DNA of 64,000 nucleotides from DAOVGZ01 sp964477815. Lineage in GTDB: Bacteria > Babelota > Babeliae > Babelales > Vermiphilaceae. Positions 40,954-48,441 of this stretch are shown piece after piece. The position numbers were made by a program, and so were the translations under genes. Each line of letters opens with the position of its first letter. Positions within the stretch are counted from its first letter, which is position 1. The DNA lies in NCBI GenBank assembly GCA_964477815.1, contig CAYZEO010000002.1:1-64000 (forward strand), given 5' to 3'. The notes under the pieces are model-generated. The model did no database searches, was not told the origin of the DNA, and saw nothing but the letters and a program-made list of their open reading frames with translations.

Positions 40954-41004
40954 AGGGTGAGAGAAAAATCTTTCTAAGTCTTTGATAAAAAAAGGTTACC
41001 CTAA

Positions 41005-41721
41005 ATGAAACGTAAAAAAATTTTCACTTGTATGATCTGTTTAAAATTTTCTCTTCTCGTTTTACTTGTCTCACTTTTTATTCTTCCCCGCTTTGTATGG
41101 CGCACGGATACTATGCTCACTGATGTTCAGGAAGCAATTAGAAAACGTGAAAATCTAGAAAAAAGAAACGAAAAAGGAGCAACTCCTCTTATTGGAGCGT
41201 CTTCTCAAGGAATGCTCAAGGCGGTTAAACTTCTTCTTGAAAACGGAGCAAAAATAGAAGCTCACGCCAACAACCCCGATGACCAGATTCTTGAAGCAGG
41301 CAACACAGCCTTGCACTACGCCTGCCTGAATGGCAACCCTGAGATGGTTAAACTTTTGGTTGATCATGGAGCCTCTGTTTTTTCTTTGAATGACAACAAA
41401 AACAGCCCACTCTACACACTTGTTAACAGTGTGGACACCCCACTAAAAATAAAAGAACAGTGCATAGACTACATGTTCCAAGGAAGACCAGAAACGGCAA
41501 GAAATCTTTTAAATTTACAAAATAAACAAGGTTACACACCTTTGATGCGAGTTGCTGAGCTCAGAAACCCTAACTTTGTTGAACTTATTTTACAGCGGTG
41601 GGGCAAACTCATAGATTTTGGATTAAAAAATAAATCTGGCGAGACAACACTAGGGGTCGCTCTCAGAGATGCCGCTGATGACACCATTATAGGACTCATA
41701 AGGCAAGCACAAAACAAATAG
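41005..41721 (+). CDS. Exported or membrane-anchored ankyrin-repeat protein
   Basis: 238 residues. The N terminus (about 8-30) is a hydrophobic signal or anchor. Four to five ankyrin repeats follow: EKGATPLIGASSQGMLKAVKLLLENGA, GNTALHYACLNGNPEMVKLLVDHGA, a degenerate one with NSPLYTLVNS, KQGYTPLMRVAELRNPNFVELIL, and a terminal one with GETTLGVALRDAAD. Ankyrin proteins mediate protein-protein contacts, and with a signal sequence such proteins are frequent host-interaction candidates in intracellular bacteria. It is followed 27 bases later by another exported protein, perhaps co-transcribed. Confidence 0.85.
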   Translation: MKRKKIFTCMICLKFSLLVLLVSLFILPRFVWRTDTMLTDVQEAIRKRENLEKRNEKGATPLIGASSQGMLKAVKLLLENGAKIEAHANNPDDQILEAGNTALHYACLNGNPEMVKLLVDHGASVFSLNDNKNSPLYTLVNSVDTPLKIKEQCIDYMFQGRPETARNLLNLQNKQGYTPLMRVAELRNPNFVELILQRWGKLIDFGLKNKSGETTLGVALRDAADDTIIGLIRQAQNK

Positions 41722-41748
41722 GCCAAAAGGAAATAACAAGGGGACAAG

Positions 41749-42549
41749 ATGAACAAAAAATTAATTCTTTCGATCGCCATCATTTTCACAGCAAAACAGG
41801 AAGTCTGCACAACCTCTATACAACAAAAAAAAATGGACATCGATTACGAACTTACTCAGCTCCATGCTGGCTTTTGCGAGGGAAATTTTCATGAGGGAGT
41901 TCTGAATCTACATTTTATTAAAAGACTTGAAAAAGCCATCAACGTAATAAAAGAAATCCATAAAAGAGGTATTTTTTCCACCATATGCCCAAAAAAAACA
42001 GACTTGCCCTGTCATATTTTTGATCAAGAACTGATTTTTCAACACGAAGCACTTAGAAAATGCAAAAAAGAGATTGAAGAAAAAAGAACACTAAAACCAC
42101 TTCTTGTTTTATGGAGCCATATTCAAAAAAACAGAATCAAGGTGACCGTTCCTTTGTTAAAAGAATTCTCAATAATGATTTTGATTATTTATAAGGCAAT
42201 TTACACAGCATGCTCACCGCTCATTCAAGTTGTAACAGAAAAAAGTTTTTTCTTTCATGCAATCGCATTATTATGCGGTAATATTGCAAGTTTAAAGGCA
42301 TTTGAGCTACTCAGCATTATCGACAAATTGACCCTACAAATTCCAAAGCTTCTTGAAAAATATGAACTGACCAAAAGTGAATTAACCTGGAATCAATGGT
42401 TAAAAAAATACTGGTGGCTTCCTCCCATCGCTGTAGCGGCAATAGTACTTGAAGCTGTGTTTATTTATCAAGTAGCAGTCGGCAAGCGAAAACTTCCACG
42501 CCTTAAAAGTATTTCGCACCTCTTTTCAAAACAGTACAAAAAAGCCTAG
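41749..42549 (+). CDS. Exported/membrane protein of unknown function
   Basis: 266 residues with AAGGGG 6 bases before the ATG. A weak signal-like N terminus (KKLILSIAIIFTAKQEV), a helical middle, and two hydrophobic segments: about 141-185 (LKEFSIMILIIYKAIYTACS and FFFHAIALLCGNIAS) and about 224-243 (WWLPPIAVAAIVLEAVFIYQV), followed by a basic tail. Probably anchored in the inner membrane. No family recognised. Its 3' end overlaps the convergent flippase gene by 24 bases. Confidence 0.65.
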   Translation: MNKKLILSIAIIFTAKQEVCTTSIQQKKMDIDYELTQLHAGFCEGNFHEGVLNLHFIKRLEKAINVIKEIHKRGIFSTICPKKTDLPCHIFDQELIFQHEALRKCKKEIEEKRTLKPLLVLWSHIQKNRIKVTVPLLKEFSIMILIIYKAIYTACSPLIQVVTEKSFFFHAIALLCGNIASLKAFELLSIIDKLTLQIPKLLEKYELTKSELTWNQWLKKYWWLPPIAVAAIVLEAVFIYQVAVGKRKLPRLKSISHLFSKQYKKA

Positions 42550-43863
42550 TGCTATACTGAATGCAACCACGAGATATCGCGGTTGCATACGCCACTGAGG
42601 CTTGATATTCCACGTGTAAAACGAAAGCATACTCAAAAGCGCAAACATGCAAACACGAACAGCAACAATAGCAACCAACACACCAAGCTGGGAAAAATGA
42701 GATCCAATGCGGACAACCCCGTATATCAACAACATGGTAGCAACGTTAAAAGCCAAAAGACTGCCCGCTCGCTCTTGTGTGATATAAAACTTTTCGTACG
42801 CAATAAAAAAATTTTCAGAAAGACAGATAAACAAAAACAGATAGACGAGAGATCCATCGATGCCACCAGAGGAACTCCCGCTGCTCAAAATTTTAGCATG
42901 ATTAACTGCAAAAAAAATGATAATCCCGTACAATGCGTGGTGCAACTTTTGTGTCACTCTCAAAAAAATCGCACGTTTTGTAGCCAAACTCATCTCTTTT
43001 GCTTTTGCAAGCATTGCATCACTAGTCAAGCCAAACGTTTTACGCAAAACACTGGTTACTCCGTATGCAATGTGACTCACCAACTTAAAAACCCCGGCAT
43101 GAGCAAGACCAAACTGAAAAGCGAAAAACGGAACTAAAAAGTTGCTCGAAAAAATAAGATGACTAAGCTGACTCAAATAGTTAAAAAAGCGACTCACGAT
43201 AACACGTTTTTGGGAAATAACAGGCAGCGTTGACATTGGCAGCGACACAGAAAAACCCCAAACCAAAAAGATCATAACAACTGTTGAAACAACGGACGTG
43301 ACAAGCATAGGGACGAAAATAAGTGGCAAACCAATGGGATAACCCAAAAAATAAAAACTCCAGACCAGAACAACATACCCAAGAATAGTTCCCACTTCGA
43401 TAAATGCAGCCTCCTTATTCAAAAAAGCTAAATGCATCACCGTGCGAACCGTTTTTTTTACTGTCTCGCTCAGAGCAAGCAAACCAACAGAAACAAGCAT
43501 CACTGTGCTTATATGGGACAAAACAGCTAGCTTTATCCAGGATTTCGCAAAAAAAACCACCCCAAAAACTCCAAAAACGGTCAAAATTCCGGGAAAAAGC
43601 TGCAGAACAATAAATCGACGAAAAAGAGATTTTCCTTTGATCAGAAAAGAAAAAAACGGACTGATCGATGACTCAAGGCCCAAATCCGACACCGCAACAA
43701 CAAGGTAAACAAGCGAAAATACAGCGCCAATCAGGCCGTATGTTTTATAGTCGCTCAACCTAAAAAGTAGCAGTTGGTGGGCCAATAGAATTGACTGATA
43801 CCCAAGAGCCTCAAAGCTAAGCCAGCGGAAACTGCGTGATAAAAAGCTGTTTAAATCCTTCAT
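42526..43863 (-). CDS. Polysaccharide flippase-like membrane protein (MATE/Wzx style)
   Basis: 445 residues from ATG 43863. Twelve or so hydrophobic helices. Layout (DLGLESSISPFFSF after a first helix pair, NFLVPFFAFQFG mid-protein, and a late YEKFYITQERAG loop) is that of oligosaccharide flippases moving lipid-linked sugars across the inner membrane. It is paralogous to the plus-strand gene at 46684 (shared NFLVPFF and similar helix order). The two converge toward the secreted-protein cluster. A -10 TATACT lies eight bases before the ATG, so the mRNA may lack a leader. Confidence 0.7.
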   Translation of the reverse strand: MKDLNSFLSRSFRWLSFEALGYQSILLAHQLLLFRLSDYKTYGLIGAVFSLVYLVVAVSDLGLESSISPFFSFLIKGKSLFRRFIVLQLFPGILTVFGVFGVVFFAKSWIKLAVLSHISTVMLVSVGLLALSETVKKTVRTVMHLAFLNKEAAFIEVGTILGYVVLVWSFYFLGYPIGLPLIFVPMLVTSVVSTVVMIFLVWGFSVSLPMSTLPVISQKRVIVSRFFNYLSQLSHLIFSSNFLVPFFAFQFGLAHAGVFKLVSHIAYGVTSVLRKTFGLTSDAMLAKAKEMSLATKRAIFLRVTQKLHHALYGIIIFFAVNHAKILSSGSSSGGIDGSLVYLFLFICLSENFFIAYEKFYITQERAGSLLAFNVATMLLIYGVVRIGSHFSQLGVLVAIVAVRVCMFALLSMLSFYTWNIKPQWRMQPRYLVVAFSIALGFFVLF

Positions 43864-43871
43864 AATTGAAT

Positions 43872-43877
43872 AGTATA
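43872..43877 (-). promoter_or_regulatory. Possible -10 immediately upstream of the flippase ATG
   Basis: TATACT read leftward, ending eight bases before ATG 43863; the -35 is poor. Confidence 0.35.
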
Positions 43878-44051
43878 GACATTTTGTTGCCAAACGAACA
43901 CCTCCAAAAACACACCGCTGGGCCAAAAGGCCCCCCAGAAAGCCATATCACACAAGCTGTTGTCAACCGCAGTTAAATATGGCAGAATATAAACAAATAG
44001 AAAATATAAGTAGATTTTAAGATAGCCTGCAAGAAGGAACAAGAGGCGTTT

Positions 44052-44079
44052 TTGACAAAGTGGATTTAAACTGTAAAAA
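44052..44079 (+). promoter_or_regulatory. Promoter of the modular secreted-protein cluster
   Basis: TTGACA (44052-44057), 16 bases, TAAAAA (44074-44079). Start near 44086, about 50 bases before ATG 44136. The rest of 43927-44135 shows only a GGCC-type short inverted repeat near 43920-43935. Confidence 0.6.
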
Positions 44080-44135
44080 ACCCAATAAAGCAGTGAGAAT
44101 GTTGGTTAGAAAAATAAAAATAGAGGTATAGGATA

Positions 44136-44273
44136 ATGAAAAAAAAGTTAATGACAATATTGGTCGCTGTCGCAATTTCTCTTCCAGCACTCAATCCTGC
44201 GCAAGTTTTTGCCATGAAAATAAAGAAATATGAAAAAGGCAATGCTTCATCGTGGAAAAAAGTCTTCTTCGGA
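44136..44273 (+). repeat. 138-base direct repeat, copy 1
   Basis: Matches 44619-44756 with a single C/T difference (Pro/Ser in the signal peptide). The upstream GGTATAGGA is also shared. Encodes signal peptide plus 20 residues. Confidence 0.95.
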
Positions 44274-44615
44274 GGCGCTTGGGATATCCTAGAAAAAATA
44301 GTTTCCTCTGTTGTATTGGATTTTTCGCCATTCATTTATTTCACTTTTTTCTCCAAAAAAAATGAAAATAATAGGCCACAGACTAAAAAAGATAATATTA
44401 AGCCTACACTTATTAACAACGATAATAATATAGAAGATGAATCCGATGATGATATAGAAGATGAATCCGATGATGATATGGACGATGAACTCGATCTTTA
44501 TTATACGTCACTGGTTAATGACAAGAACAAAGATAACCATAATTATAAGGATGATATAGACGATGAATTCGATCATGAAGACGAATGCGAAAACCAAAAA
44601 CTTAAAAAGGTATAG
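44136..44615 (+). CDS. Secreted modular protein A (acidic tail)
   Basis: 159 residues. The first 46 residues (signal peptide ending about QVFA, then MKIKKYEKGNASSWKKVFFG) are nearly identical to those of the next gene. After that the sequence diverges: a hydrophobic stretch IVSSVVLDFSPFIYFTFF, then an Asn/Asp/Glu-rich region with two copies of IEDESDDD. No enzymatic motif. It appears to be one of a small family built by recombining blocks. Three bases separate its stop from the next ATG. Confidence 0.7.
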   Translation: MKKKLMTILVAVAISLPALNPAQVFAMKIKKYEKGNASSWKKVFFGGAWDILEKIVSSVVLDFSPFIYFTFFSKKNENNRPQTKKDNIKPTLINNDNNIEDESDDDIEDESDDDMDDELDLYYTSLVNDKNKDNHNYKDDIDDEFDHEDECENQKLKKV

Positions 44616-44618
44616 GAA

Positions 44619-44756
44619 ATGAAAAAAAAGTTAATGACAATATTGGTCGCTGTCGCAATTTCTCTTTCAGCACTCAATCCTGCGCAAGTTTTTGCCATGA
44701 AAATAAAGAAATATGAAAAAGGCAATGCTTCATCGTGGAAAAAAGTCTTCTTCGGA
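44619..44756 (+). repeat. 138-base direct repeat, copy 2
   Basis: Second copy of the signal-peptide block; one mismatch to 44136-44273. High identity suggests recent duplication or gene conversion. Confidence 0.95.
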
Positions 44757-45350
44757 AGCCTTTGGGGTGCCCTTGGAGGAGGAATTTCCTCAATGATCAC
44801 AAATAAGTCTTTTTCGCTCAAGAAGATTAATCCCGCAAATATCGCTCTTGGCGCAATTCAAGGTGGCATAGGATTTATTAAAATAAAAAAATACTCTAGC
44901 CCGCCAGAAAAACAAAAAATATTCAGTGATAATACAAAATTTAAAATTAAAAAAGGTGCTAAAACAACAGCCTTTCTAGCTCCAGGATTATACGGAATTT
45001 ACAAAAAAATCATAAACGGTGGCAACGTTTTTCAGCCTATCATAACAACTGTATGGAATTACTTACCCCTGATTTATTCCTCTAAGAAATTTGAGAAAAT
45101 CAAAAAATCTGAGAAAAAAGAAAAAGAAGAAGAAAAAGAAACCCAAATTTCTTCTGAGGATACCGATACCAGTGCCTATTGGACCGCCGGATATTACCCA
45201 GATCATGAAGAAAACTTAGCTCATAAAAAGAAAAAGAAAAAGAAGAAGAAAAAGAAAAAGAAAAAGAAAAAGAAGAAGAAGAAGAAGAAAAAAGACGAGG
45301 AAGAAGAAGAAGAGAATAAAAAACTACTAAATGAACTAGGCGCCGTCTAA
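44619..45350 (+). CDS. Secreted modular protein B (poly-lysine tail)
   Basis: 243 residues. The N-terminal 46 residues duplicate those of the gene before. Next a Gly-rich hydrophobic segment (SLWGALGGGISSMI and ALGAIQGGIGFIKI), then KGAKTTAFLAPGLYGIYKK. Near the C terminus a block ETQISSEDTDTSAYWT...YPDHEENL recurs in the gene at 45472. It is followed by 23 consecutive Lys (45225-45293), a Glu block and the end KLLNELGAV. The Lys run is encoded by AAA/AAG triplets and could expand or contract in frame. Confidence 0.72.
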   Translation: MKKKLMTILVAVAISLSALNPAQVFAMKIKKYEKGNASSWKKVFFGSLWGALGGGISSMITNKSFSLKKINPANIALGAIQGGIGFIKIKKYSSPPEKQKIFSDNTKFKIKKGAKTTAFLAPGLYGIYKKIINGGNVFQPIITTVWNYLPLIYSSKKFEKIKKSEKKEKEEEKETQISSEDTDTSAYWTAGYYPDHEENLAHKKKKKKKKKKKKKKKKKKKKKKKDEEEEEENKKLLNELGAV

Positions 45351-45363
45351 TAACTTACGCAAC

Positions 45364-45423
45364 AATAATTTCTAAAGAAAGGTCCGCGTAATTAAAGCCG
45401 CGGACCTTTCTTTAGAAATTATT
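45364..45423. terminator. Perfect 25-bp hairpin after secreted protein B
   Basis: Arms 45364-45388 and 45399-45423 pair without mismatch; the loop is 10 bases (TAATTAAAGC). The first 40 or so bases recur after the next gene at 46591. Confidence 0.85.
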
Positions 45424-45471
45424 ACGAGGGCGGAGCACTTAAAAAACATTTAATACAGAAAGGTACAAAAA

Positions 45472-46575
45472 GTGAAAAAGAATCTGAGACTAATAGTATA
45501 TTTTTCGGCAATTATCAGCCCATTGCAAATGTTCGCTTCATGTCCCAAAAATGTGGTCATAAAGAAAGGTGAACAACTGATTAGTAATATGAAAGCACTC
45601 ATAGAAGATTCAAAAAATATAAAAAAACTAATCCTAAATAAAAAAAGATCTCTAAAGTCAGAGTACACGAATCTAAAATCAGAAAAAAAAAGATACGATT
45701 CTGCGTTCAAAAATGCTCAAAAATGTTATAGAGATTCTCTCAAATCTATAGTGAAATTTTTAAAAAAACATCAGGGTGAACAAAATCTAACAAAATTAAA
45801 TGCACCAAATATCATGCTTAAATTTATTAAAAAGAGCAAAAAAGCTCTTGCACAAAAACACAAAAAAGTTAAGCAACTCCAAAAAAGAACAGACGACAAT
45901 CTAAAAGCCAATCAAAAATTGCTAGAAAAAATACTGAAAATTAATAAACCAATATTTAAAAAGATAAAATTGAACTACAAGGAGCTGAAAAAAACACCAA
46001 ATGAAAATAACGAAAAAATTAAGAACCTAGGACGCAATACTCTGAATCTGATTAAAGAACTTTCGGGTAATAATCATATAACAAATGAAAAACTGAAAAA
46101 TATACGAAATGAGATATTAGAAAAAATGAACGCAGGAAACAAACTTTTTTGGGAAAAAAAGAAGCTGTTGGAAAAAAAGAAGCTGTTGGAAAAAAAGAAG
46201 CTGTTGGAAAAAAAGAAGCTTAGCATTCCTAAAAAACATAAAAAAGAAACATACGAATACGAAGAAGAAGACCAAAAGTTATTAAAAAAATTAACAACTC
46301 CAAAGTTGAGCATATTAAGCAACATCGGAAGAGGGTTGAGCGGATTTTACAAAGGCATTAAAGAAAACTTCCTTCCAACTAAGTTTTTAACAAATAAAAA
46401 AGAAGATAATGAAGAAGAAACCCAAATTTCTGAGGATACCGATACCAATGCCTATTGGACCGACGATGATTACCCAGATCATGAAGAAAACCTTCATAAA
46501 AACAAAAAGAATAATGTGATAGAAGAAATCACAAAAGAAAAACTCAAAAAGAAAAAGAAAACCTCGATATTATAA
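45472..46575 (+). CDS. Secreted modular protein C (long coiled coil)
   Basis: 367 residues from GTG 45472 (AAAGG eight bases upstream). Signal peptide LIVYFSAIISPLQMFAS, then about 220 residues of Lys-rich coiled coil. Around residues 228-250 an 18-base tandem repeat encodes EKKKLL four times. The C-terminal region carries EETQISEDTDTNAYWT...YPDHEENLHK, nearly the same block as in protein B, then a basic tail. Its N terminus is unrelated to A and B, so B and C share only their 3' halves and 3' hairpin. Confidence 0.72.
   Translation: MKKNLRLIVYFSAIISPLQMFASCPKNVVIKKGEQLISNMKALIEDSKNIKKLILNKKRSLKSEYTNLKSEKKRYDSAFKNAQKCYRDSLKSIVKFLKKHQGEQNLTKLNAPNIMLKFIKKSKKALAQKHKKVKQLQKRTDDNLKANQKLLEKILKINKPIFKKIKLNYKELKKTPNENNEKIKNLGRNTLNLIKELSGNNHITNEKLKNIRNEILEKMNAGNKLFWEKKKLLEKKKLLEKKKLLEKKKLSIPKKHKKETYEYEEEDQKLLKKLTTPKLSILSNIGRGLSGFYKGIKENFLPTKFLTNKKEDNEEETQISEDTDTNAYWTDDDYPDHEENLHKNKKNNVIEEITKEKLKKKKKTSIL
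46153..46221 (+). repeat. 18-base tandem repeat inside secreted protein C
   Basis: Three exact units of GAAAAAAAGAAGCTGTTG (46153-46206) plus a partial fourth; encodes EKKKLL. Unit number can change without breaking the frame. Confidence 0.9.
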
Positions 46576-46590
46576 AGAAACTTCAAAAAC

Positions 46591-46646
46591 AATAATTTCT
46601 AAAGAAAGGTCCGCGTAATTAAAGCCGCGGACCTTTCTTTTTTCAA
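46591..46646 (+). terminator. Intrinsic terminator, copy of the 45364 hairpin
   Basis: The 5' arm and loop are identical to 45364-45398. The 3' arm pairs 15 bases (46626-46640) then ends in a T-run (TTTTTTC) instead of completing the 25-bp stem. Confidence 0.9.
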
Positions 46647-46648
46647 AG

Positions 46649-46677
46649 ATGACAATAACTTGCCCATCGACTATGCT
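46649..46677 (+). promoter_or_regulatory. Promoter of the second flippase gene, leaderless arrangement
   Basis: ATGACA (46649-46654), 17 bases, TATGCT (46672-46677). The -10 ends six bases before ATG 46684, placing the transcription start on or next to the A of the ATG. No ribosome binding site precedes this ATG. Confidence 0.55.
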
Positions 46678-46683
46678 GACAAC

Positions 46684-48075
46684 ATGAACACACAACAGCT
46701 ATACAAAAAATTCTCACAGGGTTTGAATTGGAATGCCTTTTTTTTTGTTATTAGCAAGGCTTTGTTTTTAGCCCTTTCAATCCTTTTGTACAGGGGGCTG
46801 ACAATACACGACTTCTCCGTCTGGGCGAATATCAACAGTGTAATCTTTTTATTTTTGTTGCTGATAGATTGCGGATTTCGCAAATCGATTCCCCGGTATG
46901 CTCCAGAATTTGCAAAAAACGAAAATTCAATGCGACAATTTATACGGTCTGTAATTATCTTCCAAAGCAGCATTTTGTTAACAATTGCACCACTTTTTTT
47001 CTTTTTAGTACCACGTCTGGCAAACTCATTCGGCATTGGAAAGCAAGTGGATATTCTTTACTTGGGATGTGTTCTTTTTGTTGTTGAAGGAGTTGTCTCT
47101 GTAATTCGGCTGATTTTCCACTCCTATTTTTGGCAAAAACAGTTCAACCTAGCAATGACTGCAGTTTTAACCATTTTTGTTTTTCTAGCATTCGCACTTA
47201 TTTTCTTCGTTAATTCGAGTCACTCATTGATACGCGCACTATTTTGCATCAAAATTGGGGCAGGGGTGGTAACAATTGCCATAGGTCTCATCATGCTCAT
47301 CTGGTTGTACAAAGACAAAAGTTATCATAAAAAAGAACAACCTGTTGAGATGAAAAAAATTAGTATTCGATTTGTTAAGCATTCCGGCGTGATGTGGGCA
47401 AACAGCACTATAAAAAGTCTGACGGAGCGAAATTTTCTAGTCCCGTTTTTCACGTACACACTCGGCCCGCAAGTTGGCAATTTGTTTAAAATCTCCAACG
47501 ATACGGCTCTTTTTTTTCAAAGGATTGTCCTGAAAACAATCGGAACCACCGACACCTCTCTGCTCGCACATATTGAATCTAAGCCAAATACTCGAGTTCT
47601 TATGCCACAGGTTTTTGAACGGCTGATCAAAAAAGTATCCAGCCTCTGTATTCCCCTTGTTGCTATTATTTTAGTTTTCACGCGAAAAGTTTTCGGCATT
47701 CTCGACAGCGGGCACATTTTGAAACCGTTTTTTGTTCTTTCAATATGCTATCTTACGCACACAATTCTCAGCCCTTACGAACGTTTTCTCGAGGTAAAAA
47801 GGTGTTATTTCAAATTGCTAATAGCTTATACGCCCTACTTGATCATGATCCCCCTTTTTCTTTTTCCTCACATCATTTCGTCGGTTGGTCTGTTCGGCTC
47901 AATTATTCTTGTGCATACCGTTCGATTGGTCAGCGCTTTTGGCCTACTATTTATTGGCAGGAAACAGTTTAGACTCAGATTTCCCGTTCGATATACTACA
48001 CTCCTCTTAAGTGTCTCATTAGCGTCCTGCGCAGCTATCTATGCCCTTCTTTGCCTTATTCCTCCCTTTTGTTAA
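46684..48075 (+). CDS. Polysaccharide flippase-like membrane protein (second paralogue)
   Basis: 463 residues from ATG 46684, with about twelve membrane helices. Pattern as in Wzx/RfbX: FFFVISKALFLALSILLYRGL then FLLLIDCGFRKSIPRYAPEF (compare DLGLESSISPFF in the gene at 43863), mid-protein NFLVPFFTYTLGPQVGNLFK, and late HTILSPYERFLEVKR. It would flip lipid-linked oligosaccharides for a surface polymer. No glycosyltransferases are in the window, so the substrate is unknown. An ATG eight codons upstream (46660 frame) lacks a binding site. Confidence 0.72.
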   Translation: MNTQQLYKKFSQGLNWNAFFFVISKALFLALSILLYRGLTIHDFSVWANINSVIFLFLLLIDCGFRKSIPRYAPEFAKNENSMRQFIRSVIIFQSSILLTIAPLFFFLVPRLANSFGIGKQVDILYLGCVLFVVEGVVSVIRLIFHSYFWQKQFNLAMTAVLTIFVFLAFALIFFVNSSHSLIRALFCIKIGAGVVTIAIGLIMLIWLYKDKSYHKKEQPVEMKKISIRFVKHSGVMWANSTIKSLTERNFLVPFFTYTLGPQVGNLFKISNDTALFFQRIVLKTIGTTDTSLLAHIESKPNTRVLMPQVFERLIKKVSSLCIPLVAIILVFTRKVFGILDSGHILKPFFVLSICYLTHTILSPYERFLEVKRCYFKLLIAYTPYLIMIPLFLFPHIISSVGLFGSIILVHTVRLVSAFGLLFIGRKQFRLRFPVRYTTLLLSVSLASCAAIYALLCLIPPFC

Positions 48076-48116
48076 CAAATAAAGGGCTTCCGAAAACAAT
48101 GTTTACGGAGTCGAGA

Positions 48117-48183
48117 CCAGATCTCCTCCATTTTCCCATCATGTTTTTTACCCTGCTCGAACACCGGGGAAAAGGAGATCTGG
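48117..48183. other. Long imperfect hairpin downstream of the flippase gene
   Basis: CCAGATCTCC (48117-48126) pairs with GGAGATCTGG (48174-48183); after a 4-base bulge TTTTCCC (48131-48137) pairs with GGGAAAA (48167-48173). No T-run follows. It sits in a 366-base gap between the flippase and dnaK that otherwise holds only the small ORF at 48244 and the dnaK promoter. Confidence 0.6.
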
Positions 48184-48243
48184 GTGACGACGAAGTTATT
48201 CTCTACCACATCAGAAAGGAAGTTTTAACCGAATGGAGGAATT

Positions 48244-48321
48244 ATGCGACATGCCCCTTGGGCGGGGAGATGCAAGAAAAAAATAAGAAAATATGAGCAC
48301 AGCCAACTAAGATTTTTTTAG
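48244..48321 (+). CDS. Candidate 25-residue ORF with strong ribosome binding site
   Basis: GGAGGA (48235-48240) lies three bases before ATG 48244; 25 codons, basic and aromatic (starting MRHAPWAGRCKKKI), stop TAG 48319-48321. It ends just before the dnaK -35. It could be a small protein or chance. Confidence 0.25.
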   Translation: MRHAPWAGRCKKKIRKYEHSQLRFF

Positions 48322-48328
48322 TCCATCG

Positions 48329-48356
48329 TTGACATGTGAGACAGCGAGGCTATACT
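48329..48356 (+). promoter_or_regulatory. dnaK promoter
   Basis: TTGACA (48329-48334), 16 bases, TATACT (48351-48356); a near-consensus housekeeping promoter. Predicted start about 48363, giving an 80-base leader. Confidence 0.8.
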
Positions 48357-48363
48357 GTTTTAT

Positions 48364-48380
48364 AGGAATAACCCATTCCT
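48364..48380 (+). promoter_or_regulatory. Inverted repeat at the dnaK transcription start
   Basis: AGGAAT-N5-ATTCCT exactly at the predicted start. It is neither CIRCE nor a canonical HAIR site. It could be an operator for the HspR-like regulator at 56000 or a 5' hairpin. Confidence 0.4.
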
Positions 48381-48441
48381 GAGGGGAATTAAGAAAAGAA
48401 AACAAAATATTATCAAAATAATTAACAAGAGGAATCATTCC

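Noticed and set aside
42620..43137. Frame on the plus strand inside the flippase gene
   Set aside because: Antisense to a membrane protein with clear helices; composition rich in Lys, Asn and Gln as expected for a complement.
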